Shown here: piece by piece, positions 36,873 through 48,124 of the stretch | Position numbering within the stretch: the first letter of the stretch is position 1 | How the letters are laid out: every line of letters starts with the position of its first letter | Assembly: GCA_035079385.1 (NCBI GenBank) | Contig: JAVHKY010000008.1 | Coordinates: 3,146,001-3,210,000, forward strand | DNA from: Aspidiotus rigidus | Taxonomy: Eukaryota > Arthropoda > Insecta > Hemiptera > Diaspididae | DNA: 64,000 bases | Direction: 5' to 3' | Notes under the pieces: generated by a model | The model's input: the letters and a program-made list of their open reading frames with translations, nothing else | Told to the model about the DNA's origin: nothing | The model's database searches: none | Position numbers and translations under genes: made by a program

Positions 36873-37661
36873 ATATGTTATCCTGTTATAGCGTTCTGTT
36901 GTTGTCGTTTGTCGAGATGTCCACGGAATTGAGTAATGGAAAACGAACGGATCCCTGAAGTAAATGAAGATTGTCATCTTTGTCTTTGTAGGTATTTCAT
37001 GTTTTATTAACACGAGAAGATATCTGGTGATCACTTTTATCGTTCTAGAGTAGTTATCATGAGTTTCAATGTGGGGTTGTCCGAATCAATTATCTCATAG
37101 TATCGTATCTCCGTGTTCTGCGGTAGTAGCTTATCCTGCACCAGATTGCCGATATAATCGGTGTTGTCGATGTCAACATCTTAATGTTTTTTAAGTGAAT
37201 CCAGAATCGTCTGAAGATTGTCGTACGTTTCTGTCAAATGTTTGGGGTGGTTTTCATTAGCTATCAATAGTTGTCATTGAGAATAGGTACTTGTATATCG
37301 TACAACCGTGAAGCCAAAGGGTGCCGTTTGTCACAATGTTCACAATAGTCCGGCTGAGGACTCCAGCTGATTGGACGAGGGTTTGTTTCGTCTCTCCGCA
37401 TTGCATTGTTGTATTTAGTCTCGGTGTGTAATAGCAATACCGACTCCAGGAAATTGTAAAAGTCAGCCTTTCCTTTGATCGGGCGATACGTGTTGAAATG
37501 TTTCAGGTGCTGTGCTGAACGCGACCTTGTTTAGCGGCTATAGCCACGGATGTCAGTACTTCGTGATACGCAATTAGTCGGAAGTTGAATTCAGGGAAAT
37601 TCGACATGTTGTACTTCAAAAATCGAAATTACCAGTACCTTTAATAATGCTTCTTTGCAGT

Positions 37662-38138
37662 TATAGTACACTAGAAGAGGTAGTAGGCTCACTCCTTCGA
37701 AACTACCATATAACGCGGAGCACAAAACGAAAAGTTCGTTTTTTCGCCACTCGCAGGCGATTGCAACATATAGGTTTCCTACTTTTACATAGGCTCTTAT
37801 GGAGAATTACCCTTTACGAGCTATTTTCTCAAGAAATATACGTTTTGATGAAAAATTTATGAGAAAACAAATTGAAGTACGGAAAATTTTCTTCAAGTTC
37901 ACCATTGACATGTTTGTATTTTAACGCATACTTTTAGAGAAAATCGCTGATGAAGGGTTATTTCCCATAAGAGCTCATGTAAAAGTATAAAACCTATTTT
38001 TCCACAGCCCGCGCTTACCCCGCTCTAGAAAAACGCAGTACTAGCGCTAAAATACCGATGGGTGGACGGTTTTGAATTAATGGAAAAGTGTCTTGTTTTT
38101 TGAACGAGTGGGCTAACTATCTCTTCTAGTGTACTATA
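37662..38138. mobile_element. 477-bp MITE with an exact 8-bp target duplication
   Basis: The terminal inverted repeats begin TATAGTACACTAGAAGAG and stay similar for about 37 bp (left GTAGGCTCACTCCTTCGAAA; right, inverted, AGTTAGCCCACTCGTTCAAA). TTTGCAGT flanks both sides exactly (37654-37661 and 38139-38146). An 8-bp duplication is used by hAT, P and some Merlin-type transposases; the terminus does not have the hAT CAGNG start. The 71-codon open frame inside (37647-37862) crosses the left end and is not a gene. Confidence 0.85.
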
Positions 38139-38540
38139 TTTGCAGTTCACCATTTTCATGTCAGAAAAGTTCTTACCGGTAAACATCCATATGAATGCTG
38201 CTTTCTTTCATGACAAGTTGAAAAGAAAATGTACAGTTCATGTGTATGTCAAAATTATTTAGTGTATTAGGTGAAGACGTGAATTGGTCGCACATCTAAA
38301 GGGTCCTGTGTTACCCTTGTTTGCTGGGTGGACCGTCAGAATATTTTGTTCTCTGGAAAAGTTCTCGATTATTGAATGTACAGCGATCAAGTAATAACAT
38401 GTATTCACAAGAATAAATGAAAAAAAACCATCATCCACGTCATAAAACAAATAATCGTCATAAAACGAATAATCCAGAAAAACGTATACGTCAAGCATGT
38501 GACAACGCCGCATCAGCTGTTTATAGTGGTCCGAGCTACG

Positions 38541-38837
38541 GCTATTCGCATGAGGACACAACTGTAGGTGCGCTAGAGTCGTGCCCGAAAAGGGGATTCG
38601 GCAAAAATTGCCATAAACCTGTATAAAACTGAAACGGGCTGTAGCTTTGTCAATATTGAAAAATACAAAAAAGTAGTAAGAGCATATTTTTATTATTTTC
38701 ATTCATAGAATAACCTAAAAGAAGAAAAAATTAAGATTTCAACAATTTTCTGTAACATCCCCTTTTCAGGCAGCTTCCAAAAATGGCCACCACAGTTTTC
38801 ATAGAGGGCGCCTACTTTGTGTCCTCATGCGAATAAC
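38541..38837. mobile_element. MITE of about 297 bp
   Basis: The left end GCTATTCGCATGAGGACACA continues to ACTGTAGGTGCGC. The right end inverted reads GTTATTCGCATGAGGACACA, then AAGTAGGCGC. The interior contains no recognised gene. The right edge is followed by a 24-bp tandem duplication (GAATAACTCGTATATTATGA, then TCGC; 38831-38879). Confidence 0.65.
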
Positions 38838-39202
38838 TCGTATATTATGATCGCGAATAACTCGTATATTATGATCGCGTAATGATTCGTCTTATTTATC
38901 TCATTTCTTCTCGTTATTATTAATCTCCTTCGTCACCTTTTTCCCCAGAGATAAAGATTTTGAAAGGAGGAAACAATGTCATGTGGGTGATAAATTATTC
39001 TGAATTAAAATTGTATAAAATTGGATAGTAAATGCAAGTAATGAAATAATTACTGTTCTAGAACTCGTACTATTTGACTCACGAAAAAGAACGTATAGTA
39101 GAAAGGTGAAATGCGTGTATTTCAATCATCTTGACATAATGAATATTGTTCAAACAGAATATATAAAAATAATAGAGATTATAGGAGTTACAGCGTGATC
39201 CT

Positions 39203-39832
39203 TCATTTCTTCACAGTACCTAATTTTCTAGGTCGCTTTGACTTTGGATCAAAGTTTGAGTTCTCGGATCCAGAGCACTTTGATGACTTTTCCGCGGCCG
39301 GCTTTGGCCTCTTTACTCCACGTTCACTGTCTATAGCGTTATTCTTACATTTTCGATAGTTATTTAATAGAATGTTCGCGAAAATTTTAAAGGCAAGCGA
39401 GAATAGAGCATCACTGCGCTTTTGACAACAAAGACATATCTCCGGGCACGGGTTATCGAACAGAAACAGGCTTTCTTCCATTAAATGGATTAAAACGTGT
39501 CGTTGATTTTTACAACGAATAAAAGAGGATTCATATTTCTCTGAAATTACCCGTTGCATAATGAGGTTTGAAATTCGACCCAACTCGTACGATACACTAC
39601 TGGGAACGCACAGTCCACCTCTATCGATGTCTTCAAAGTATTGGCCACAAAGATTTTGATCTGAGTCTTGTGACGTAAAAATTTGAATACAGGTGTCACA
39701 CGATAAGAATTTTTTCAATTGAAAGGCTCGTCCTCAAAGAAATCAGAAAATACTTCCCGTTCCGCGTCTATGATTTCGATTTTTTCGGACAGATCAACCT
39801 TCATGTCTTCTAAACTTTCAAAAGACATAGAT
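39203..39832 (-). pseudogene. P-element/THAP-type transposase C-terminal remnant, frameshifted
   Basis: The frame at 39718-39203 begins with a CDTC motif, followed by DIDRGGLCVPSSVSYELGRI. The arrangement Cys-x2-Cys, a spacer, then R/D-GGL-x2-PS is typical of the C-terminal region of P-element/THAP-family transposases. A second CLCC motif and a basic Lys/Arg tail ending in RPRKLGTVKK follow. The frame upstream (39832-39715, FESLEDMKVDLSEKIEIIDA ... FEDEPFN) ends in a stop exactly where the second frame opens; one extra T would join them. So it is either a pseudogene or contains a base-call error. A MITE lies 5' of it at 39923-40318. Confidence 0.55.
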
Positions 39833-39922
39833 AATCTCCCATAACGTGCGGATTTCAAACTAAGCACACTCGAGATACGTAATACTGAGGGGACGAAGCG
39901 CAATCTTGGTCTTCTAGACTGA

Positions 39923-40318
39923 GGGGCCGTCCATAAATTACGTGAGGAATTTTTTGGGGGGAGGGGGTCCAGCCAAGTCTCACCAAAACTCACGTGAGGG
40001 AGGGGGAGGAGTGCCGACAGATCCCACGTAACTTTTTTCTCACACAAATACATTCTGAAATATTGCTAAACTGGGCTTAAATTTAATAAAAACTAGTTCT
40101 TTTTGAATAGGTATAAAATGTGATCAAGAAAATTACGTTTTTTTAAAACGCGATTAAGCACAGATAAACGTATTTAAAGCAAAAATACACATTTCGGAAA
40201 ATCTCACGCGAGATAAGAGGGGGGAGGGGGTTAAGGCAAATCTCATGATATCTCACCAAGGGGGGAGAAGGGGTCAAAAAATCACAAAAATCGCCTTACG
40301 TAATTTATGGACGCCCCC
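39923..40318. mobile_element. 396-bp MITE (GTCCATAAATTACGT ends)
   Basis: The left end is GGGGCCGTCCATAAATTACG, then TGAGG; the right end, inverted, is GGGGGCGTCCATAAATTACG, then TAAGG. Next to each terminus is a G-rich tract (GGGGGGAGGGGGTCC on the left; the right inverse has GACCCCTTCTCCCCCC). The interior has further G-run/C-run pairs (TCTCACCAAAACTCACGTGA). This terminus is a familiar one in arthropod genomes, but I cannot name the superfamily. No target duplication is clear. Confidence 0.75.
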
Positions 40319-40744
40319 TAATTCAATCCATTGCCTTTCCTCTTCTTCAACTTCTTCTTTCTCACTTCCCGAGTGGTAGTACGTGAGAGTTCCGAAACAC
40401 ATTTTGTTCTTTTTTCGTTTTCGGCAAAAATTGTGTAATTTGTCGAATTATTGTATATTTTTGAGTTAGCGATAATTTGGAGACGGGATTGATAGTCCCG
40501 ATGTCAATAATGTCAATGTATTTGTCATTCTCTATTCGACTTCTTCTTTTCTTTCTTTTTCACCACTATATTGGAACGTTTCCGGTGATGTCATCTCGTT
40601 CGCATGTAAAATGTTCACCTGTATCTTTTCTTTCCCGTCATCACTCGGTCGATCAGTCGCCATTATAATAAAACGTATTATTTGTATTCGTAAAAATGGC
40701 ATATTCGTTGTTCATCGAGTTCATTCTCCCCTAATAAAATAACT

Positions 40745-41330
40745 CGCCACGTCGTAGTTCTCTACGGATTTAATTACTGCTCCCGAAAAACCGTGCCGGC
40801 GGGTTTATTAAAATTCTACATTAAAATCATGCCGCGTATCCCGCTTCTAATAACTTACTCGAGCCCGTCAAGCCGTCATCTCGGTTCCACACGAGTGCCC
40901 GTCCGATCGCGAGCGATCGTTTGTTTTTCGAGCAATTTATCGCACGTTCGGTTCGGAGTCGCGTATCCGTCAATGCGTGTCGATTATCGAAGAGTGGTGT
41001 CGGTCTATCGGTCGCTATCGTTACCACCACCGGCACCACCGACCGCGCTATCCTCTATCTGCGATCTAATAATTCGTCGTCGCTTGTTCCCCGCTGGCTT
41101 CTTTACTTTTTTCGCTCAAGCTCGCCCAGCTTCATTCACGTTGCCCGAACAAACGCGGATGGACAGGTGGTAACTCGCTGCTCGTCCTTTCCACATCGTG
41201 TACGAAATATACTCGTAGTCGTAATATTTGTTACGTTATCGTCTCCGCGAAATGACGCGACTTATCAACAACAATTCTGCTTCAAATTCGCCAATTATCA
41301 ATCATTTAAGTTGAACGACTCCCAGTATAT
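40745..41330. promoter_or_regulatory. CpG-rich promoter/5'-exon-like region
   Basis: This is the longest GC-balanced, CpG-dense stretch in the window (GTCCGATCGCGAGCGATCGT, TCGGTCTATCGGTCGCTATC). It is preceded by AT-rich DNA and followed by T-rich sequence. Long frames open on both strands (40793-41173, 40921-41349, 40827-41039) have Arg/Ser-rich translations without domains, as expected when stops are rare. It resembles the 5' end of a developmental gene whose coding exons lie outside or in long introns; direction is undetermined. Confidence 0.4.
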
Positions 41331-41950
41331 TTCGTTATATTATCATTAAATTACATCTCTTTTTGCTTTTGTTTTCCCATTCGCGCTATCGCGGCGAGTT
41401 TATTTTTCTCGTATTGTAGTCGCGTGCACTCGCACATGTAATCTAATACGTTCTTCGAAGTTTTTTTTTTTCTTCTTTTCAATTCTGTTCATTAAAAGTA
41501 ATTTCATCTTTTTGAAATAATGTTCGCTCGCACCCGTAACTGGTTAAATTTGTTTTGTGAAGTGGCACGAGTAGAATGACGTTAAACGGAAGGAATGCAG
41601 AACTGGATTCGCGTTTTCCATAATAAGGATAAAAGTAAGCAACTTTCTAACATAGTCAAGAGAAGAATTATTTAAGAGTTTCCGGACCCTTCTTGTGCAA
41701 AGAGTCCAGTCAGGTTGAAAAATGCAGATATTTTCCCCAAAGTCCTCTCTATGACCCAATTGCCTTGCTTCATTCCTTAAGACAGGGCAATGCAAACGAT
41801 AATTTTTTAGTTTTGTACCGATCATTATAACATCTTCGATTGTTTTGTACGAAAGGTATCAGAGCAAATACGTAATCGCGTACGCAAATATTTAGAGGGT
41901 ACAATAGGGTGAACTAGGAAGATTCAATTAAGATGACCGCTGTTATCAAG

Positions 41951-42285
41951 TTAAGAATTAATTAATTTGTCTGGACGGATTATATAAATAGAGAGTCGAA
42001 TATGTCCGGCACTGCCGTCCAAAATATGAAAAATTCAAAAAATAAACAAATAAATGATTTATTTATTTATCTATCAATTAAAAACCCGACGTTTCGACAG
42101 TACAACTGTCATTCTCAAGGGTTAAAACGTGAACCCCGTTTTAACCCTTGAGAATGACAGTTGTACTGTCGAAACGTCGGGTTTTTAATTGATAGATAGA
42201 TAAATAAATAAATCATTTATTTGTTTATTTTTTGAATTTTTCATATTTTGGACGGCAGTGCCGGACATATTCGACTCTCTATCTA
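41951..42285. mobile_element. Near-perfect snapback (arms ~142 bp) with a 12-bp target duplication
   Basis: The left arm (41988-42129) and right arm (42137-42282) are inverted copies separated by only about 7 bp. Each carries GTCGAATATGTCCGGCACTG at the outside and CGACGTTTCGACAGTACAAC, then TGTCATTCTCAAGGG near the centre. GCTGTTATCAAG flanks the insertion on both sides (41939-41950 and 42286-42297). The inner motif (CCTTGAGAATGACAG...GTCGAAACGTCGGG) resembles the 3' tails of Penelope-like and other target-primed retroelements, and a 12-bp duplication fits such insertion. It looks like a tail-to-tail joined pair of 3' ends. Confidence 0.75.
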
Positions 42286-42939
42286 GCTGTTATCAAGGTT
42301 CAAGTCGTTAGCCTATACACTAGGTAAAATGAACTATTTTTGGCACTTTTGTATTACAAATATTTTTGCTGAAGCTCGTATACGGGAATACTCATTCCTC
42401 TTTGGACAAAATAAACGGTGATGAACGGATTCCAGCAACTATTTTCATTAGGGTTTACAAAGAAAAACACTTACGCAGTCGCGTGAGTAGAACACGACTT
42501 TTCCTCTCACAATTTAAAACTCATTAGGAGAGTCACTCCCACTTTTTAGATTAAATATCAATCATCTTTTTCAATCAACCCAGATATTTGTAGAATGAAC
42601 AATGAAACTCAGTTTATAAAATTAATCCTGTCTTCTAAATTACGGCACATTTTGTGTACCTACAAATGAGAATAAATGAATTATCAAAAGAGACCGATGA
42701 ATTTATCAATTCAAATTAATTTACAAATCGTATAAAAATGAAAGGCCGAGTCAGCTTTCGGCTAAATAGCACTCTTCTTCGTTTTTTTTTATTGCATTCA
42801 ACCAAAAAGATATCTACATTTAAAAAAAACAAATAATAAAAAATACAAAAAAGGAATAGAAAAAAATTATATTATGTAAAAAATGAAAAAAAAAAATGAA
42901 AGGTGAAAACAATAATACTCTGACATAGCAATCAGCCGA

Positions 42940-44600
42940 GTTTGAATGCTTGTGTTAGGGAGTATGATTTAAACGCATTTTAAAGTTTATATAAAAAAAA
43001 AAAAGGTTGAAAAGAGGATGGCTACTGGGCCTCACCTCGACAGAAAATGGAAAAATTGATTTAAATTTAAATGTTGATGTAAGTGGGTAGGTCAAAAATA
43101 AATTTGAAAATATGTGAGAAAATCGAAGGGTTTTCGGGTAATAGGAGGTCGGCGGCTCTGAGAGGGGTAGAGAATTGTAGATTGATGGCTTCTGAGTATA
43201 ATATTTGTCTAATGTTGGATTTCTGAACATTCGAAAAGATAATGATTGATGTCGCCTTTAGAAGAATTGATAACTAAATCGAACGATAAATTATACTTTC
43301 CGTATAATTATTTGTTAATAAATAATTATACGGAAAGTGAAATTTATCGTTCGATTTAGTTATCTATCTAGGTACAATGTACCGTAACCTAAAGAAACTG
43401 TTTAATAATATTTAGAAGAATTGTCTGGATGAAGGGGTCAGAGATCAGATTCGGACAGATTTAAACGTTTTAGATGAGTGGGGAGTCGATTGTGTCCAAA
43501 ACGAAGACTGCTGAGTTTAACTGTAAGGGAGCGAGGAATATCGTTAAAAAGTTTATACCAAGGAAATGCCGGAAGTAGAGGTTAGATTATTGGAGGATTT
43601 CGGGTAGGAGATTGCTCAGGCATCTCGCGTAGAGCATCGAATGAGAGAAAATAATTCTGACATGGGAAGCAGATTTGATGAGACTGGTGATAAGTGGGCT
43701 GATTTAGCTAAAACATCTGCAATTTCGTTGTTGAATATTCTTGCATGACTGGGGATCCAGAAAAAATTAATCTTTATGGGGGCGAGAGAATTGATCAAGC
43801 AGATAATTGATAAAGCTAAGGATGAATTAAGGCGTGAAGGGATGGAAGAAATGGATGCAACCGTCAGTCAACATAATGTATATGATGAGGAAAATGTTCT
43901 TTCGTGTATAACTGGAAGAGTTTTTGAAAATCTGAACCAGAAGTTTTGGAAAGTTGATGAATTTCAATGCGTTCGAAGAGTTGTTGAATGGAAAAGGCTG
44001 ATAGATGATAAGACGGAATTTAAACGATGAGGTTTTGAAAGCGAAAAATGAGGGCAGCTCTTCTACACATTAGCGGTAATCGCCAGACCAGAAATCTTCA
44101 ACGATTAAGAAGATATGATATATTGTTTGTAAGGTTTGAGTTTTGGTAGGTAATACTTCGAATTAAGAACCTATCTGTGAAATGGTTTCGACGAAATTGA
44201 AGGGGAGTAATGCCAGTTTCAGCACAAAGGGCTGGAATAGGGGTAGAATTTAGAGCTCTTATTATAAGTCGAATGAATTCAATCTTTGTTTAACAATAGT
44301 AGGATAGTAATAGACTGGTTTAGAGCCAAAGGGTTTCAAAACCTGAGTTAATACGGAAGAAACTTTACCCAAATAGGGGAGGCGAATCCATTTGTTAAAT
44401 TTATTATCATCAGTAGTATTACAGGGGAGAGGGGGAGTCCCATCAAGGTATTTTTTGATTAATTTTTTCTTTTATCATCGTATAGACATCAATATCTAAA
44501 TGATTAGGTACAAACGGCCAAGTTTTCAATGACCGAATCCTCTTTAGAGAACTCTGAGGAGCTGATAGGGACATGGATAAGCGGGCAAACTTAATAATTA
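42940..44600 (-). mobile_element. LINE fragment with RNase H domain, interrupted by a hairpin
   Basis: On the minus strand, 43798-43616 encodes INFFWIPSHARIFNNEIADV, then LAKSAH, a retroelement RNase H C-terminal motif (WIPSH, GN-E-AD). Next, at 43520-43420, comes TNDIPRSLTVKLSSLRFGHN, then RLPTHLKRLNLSESD, and, after the inserted hairpin at 43269-43364, GDINHYLFECSEIQ, the end of the zinc-like motif. Upstream (44030-44500) is degraded reverse-transcriptase 3' sequence in shifting frames (LLALLPFNFVETISQ-like). The plus-strand frame 43776-44030 is the antisense of this element. Confidence 0.68.
43269..43364. repeat. 96-bp hairpin inserted in the LINE
   Basis: GATAACTAAATCGAACGATA, then AATTATACTTTCCGTATAAT and TATTT, is followed after a short loop (GTTAAT) by its inverse. 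Arms are about 45 bp with one or two differences. It splits the LINE's C-terminal motif, so it arrived after the LINE. It is a minimal snapback with no interior. Confidence 0.8.
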
Positions 44601-44742
44601 TAAGCGGCATATTGCATTCCTAAGACAGAATCGTATCAACTCAACTGGAAACGATGAATTACCATCAATTAAGTGCATCCGATGCTCAAAAAATTGCAGG
44701 TGCACGTCTTCAGATATGAGATTATAACTTGCTTACGTCTCG

Positions 44743-45080
44743 AAAAAATCCATCCAGTAGTTTTGGAGGAGATCCACGGACCGAAAAAAATCTTATGAAC
44801 CTAAATATAGGCCTATATATGCATAAGGAAAGGAAACCTAAAATTTTTTTACAGGACCTTCAAAATATTGAAAAGGTTCACTGCTTCCTCTCCCTGTCAA
44901 CCTTGCTACAGATGTAATACCCCACTTTTCCACTAGAAAAGTCGGTAAATGAAAGTGCTTCACAATTACTTTTACCGACTTTTCTTCTTGGTAAAGTGCG
45001 ATATTACACCCGTTCAGGTTTCCTTATATAAGACTTTATTGTCCGGGGAACTCCTGCGAAACTACCGGATGGATTTTTTT
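44743..45080. mobile_element. 338-bp foldback MITE
   Basis: The outer arms are AAAAAATCCATCCAGTAGTT, then TTGGAGGAGATCC on the left, against the inverse of ACTCCTGCGAAACTACCGGA, then TGGATTTTTTT on the right. Inner arms also pair: TAATACCCCACTTTTCCACT, then AGAAAAGTCGGTAAATG (44916-44955) against the inverse of TTTTACCGACTTTTCTTCTT, then GGTAAAGTGCGATATTA. Most of the element can fold as one long imperfect hairpin. Confidence 0.7.
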
Positions 45081-45599
45081 GTAATTTGGCCATCAGTGGT
45101 GTGGTGACCCCCTTTAGTCTCTGAAGAAACCCCGTAAAAATAAGATTCTCGCCTCCCCAAAAAAATTTTCAAAAGCAAAAAAAAAAGACGGAGAAGAAAA
45201 GAGGAAGCCCCCCCTCACCTTCAAGAAGCCCCTCCTCTCATCGCACCCTTGTTGGCCATATTGTAGTGTTATATCTAAAGATAAGCCCTACAATTTTTTT
45301 TAGGATCGGATTGATTGTTCCCGAGAAATTTTCAATTATTTAAAAAATTCCACACATTTATGAGTAGCTGCTTATGATACGAAAAGCGGATCCTATCCTT
45401 TTTATTGTTATAAAAACGGGTATTGTCATGAAGAACCTTTTATTTTTTTATTTTTCATTTTTTCCTTTTGTCAGATTCATCCTAATATTTTTTTTATTTT
45501 TCATTATTATTAGTCATACATACTCGAAACCTCAAATTTGAATGAATTGCGGACAATTTTTTGGTCTTCATCAAATGTGCTGCGAGACTCTTGGCTAGG

Positions 45600-46110
45600 T
45601 CAACCTTCTTTGGACCATTCCGTCAAAGTCGATATTGATTCCATTGACGTGAGCCAAATATTTTATTTCAAGTCCCTCATCAAAGGTTTCCGGAGTGAGA
45701 AGGAGAGTTACTGAGCGGTAAATGAAAGAATTATATTCCGCGAGTTTGATTTAAAGGGCAGTAGGATGCACCGTTTATTGTGATGTCGGTACATGCACAT
45801 TCATAATTCTATAAATGCTAAAATACTGTTCTCTATTAAGATATTATGCAGGTTCAAATATTTAATAGCTTTCCCACCAATCTTGATGGTGAATTTTATG
45901 GAAGGGTATTTAGAGTTGGGGTACGATAGAAAATCGACGAGGATATTGACCGGCCTGTTCTAAATACACAATGTATTGCCGACATAAAGGCGACAAACGT
46001 GAAGGAGGAGCTCCTCGCCAGAATTGAAAATCTTATTCTCAAACTGAGCCATCAACTCTTCCGGTATGAGAGAAACGCAATTGGTTTCAATTAGGTAGAT
46101 AAGGGGGACA
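45600..46110 (-). mobile_element. Penelope-like element fragment
   Basis: The minus strand from about 46082 reads CVSLIPEELMAQFENKIFNS, then GEELLLHVCRLYVGNTLCI (a damaged YVDD box), a stop, then FLSYPNSKYPSIKFTIKIGG, then KAIKYLNL. This order (L-x-E-x-F catalytic box, FL-x3-N-x3-P-IKFT, then (F)LNL) is the Penelope reverse-transcriptase core. Later material at 45850-45600 is more degraded. It is non-functional. Confidence 0.65.
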
Positions 46111-46489
46111 TTGAGACTTGAATACGTCTCAAAGATCAAAACCGTATTCGATGTGATATTTCATGATCTACAAATCTTGTACTTTTGATTTTTTGTAGAA
46201 TTATTGTATGATTCTGATGATATTTTATGCTGGAATTTTTTTTCTTCACTCCGTTTTCATTTTCACGACTGCAGCGAACCTACTGTATGTATAGGGTCGT
46301 ACAGGATATGATCTCTTAATTGAGAGTGAATTTGAGAGGGAGAGGGAAGGTCAATACAGTTTTCCCTCCAGAAAAAAAAAATAGATACCATTGCAAAACT
46401 GCAATGGCAGCGCCCGAGTCCCCTAGAGCCTAAAGTTTTTCCAAATCCTGAACATCATGACATCACAACTTGAACAAACTGCAATTTCA

Positions 46490-47540
46490 AGGAAGCCGTC
46501 GTCTTTCCAAGTACCCCTCCTATCATATATAGCTCGGAGGTAGGAATTTTTCCAAGTCCTTTCCTATCATATATGGCTAGAGGGTTGAAACTTTCTAAGT
46601 CCCCCTCCTACCATATATGACTCGGAGGTAGGAATTTTTCTAAGTCCTCCTCCCGTCATCAACCTTGTGATGTCATTAACCTCACTCGCGCTTGCGGACA
46701 AAAATTTCCTGGAAGTACCCCCAACAAAAGGGATAGCGGGTTCCCTGCTAACAAAAACCAAAATCGTAAATTTTTGTTTGCTGTTTGCGTGGAAAACCCC
46801 TGCTGCTCTATGGCGGGAGAATAATTCTTCAAATTCGATTTTGATATTTGATTAGGGTCGATTATTCGGTCATAATTTTCTCAAGTTTCTTTCCCGTAGC
46901 TTGGAAGTCAAGGTTTCTCTGTGTCCACCTTCTGATTTATATAATTCGGAGGCCGGACTTTATTCAAGGTCACTCTCCCTGAATATTGATATGCTTAGAA
47001 ATCTATATTATCTTTACTATACCTTGGTACAAATGGTACGATTAATATTATGTTGTATGATACGGAACAGTAAACATCTCTCGAAGCCTCTCTCTTGTCT
47101 TTTGATTTACATACATATGTATTCCAAGTTTGAAGGTATCAATCAATTTTTCGAAGTCCTTTGCCTTCTCTTACAAACATTTCTCCGAGTCTCTTCCCTC
47201 ATAATTTATATCTCGACGATCAAAATCTTTTCAGTACCTCTCCTGATTTATGTAGCTCAGTTTTCCAAATATTTCTGACCCCCTCACCTCTTCCTCTTGT
47301 ATACAGCTCAGAAATGGATATTTCTTCCCCTCATGCCCAGGAAACTCTTTAACTCATGGTTGAAATTTTTCAAGTCCTCTACTTAATATGTATTGTTTGC
47401 AGGTTGGAGTTTCTTCAAGTCACTGCCCCCCCCCATCCCTCCCTTAAACTAATATCCCAGAGGTTGAAGTTTTCCTAAGTTATCTTCCTGATTTATGAAG
47501 CTCGGTAGTCCGGATTCCTTCAAGTCCTTCCCTCTGTTTA
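46490..47540 (+). repeat. Degenerate family C minisatellite
   Basis: 46500-46640 holds four recognisable ~45-bp units (CTCCTATCATATATAGCTCG, then GAGGTAGGAATTTTTCCAAG). From 46640 to 47540 the same pattern continues in decayed form ('cctgatttatgtagctcagt', 'aagtccttccctctgttta'). A repeat end, AACAAAAGGGATAGCGGGTT, then CCCTGCTAAC (46725-46755), is the inverse of 34462-34492. The open frames here follow the repeat. Confidence 0.6.
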
Positions 47541-47544
47541 AATA

Positions 47545-48070
47545 CCTCGATGATAAGAATAGGGGAATATAAAACTGCACGGAATGAATAATAGGTTTTA
47601 ACAGAACGCATGCGCGCGAAAAAATCAATGAAAATGAATATCCCGAACACCTGTGTGCGCGGAAAAAGAAAAGATAATGACGTATTTTCAAATGAATATC
47701 AAGTGACCAGTTTTTTCCAGTTGGAGGGATTCCTCAAACAAGCGAGACATAATATTGTATCAAAAGTAGCCACGATTTTACCTCCATCAAGTTCGACTTA
47801 ATCGATAAAGCCATCAAAGGCCGCCTTTGAGATCGTCCAGAGAAGGTTGAAATTGTTGTGGTTTCTTCTGTCACTAACAGAAGCTTCCTAAATGGTACTC
47901 GTCTTGTTTGTGCGCATCCATTTATCTTCAAGTTTCACAATAATTTATCCGATGATAACGTCATTCTTTCCAGACCTCCTTCCTTACCGTTCGCACACGT
48001 TTAATTCAGTCTTTGTACTTTTACTATCTGATGATGTATTCCTGACCCAAGAGGAAACCGGTCTTGTTTA
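47545..48070. other. Probable retroelement 3' tail; no gene
   Basis: The sequence CTGATGATGTATTCCTGACC, then CAAGAGGAAACCGGTCTTGT (48029-48068), with the following AATAAACTTTGAGTG, has the small-hairpin form seen at the 3' ends of Penelope-like elements. The frame 47610-47801 is not recognised. Confidence 0.35.
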
Positions 48071-48124
48071 ATAAACTTTGAGTGACTGTATTTTCTCACA
48101 TTTGGCCTAGTATGGGCTCACTCC

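Noticed and set aside
37647..37862. 71-aa frame as a gene
   Set aside because: It crosses the left terminus and target duplication of the MITE at 37662.
40793..41349. 126- and 142-aa frames as exons
   Set aside because: They lie in a CpG-rich region where frames on both strands stay open; the translations are low-complexity, without domains or splice sites.
43776..44030. 84-aa plus-strand frame as a gene
   Set aside because: It overlaps, in antisense, the minus-strand LINE whose RNase H motif begins at 43798.
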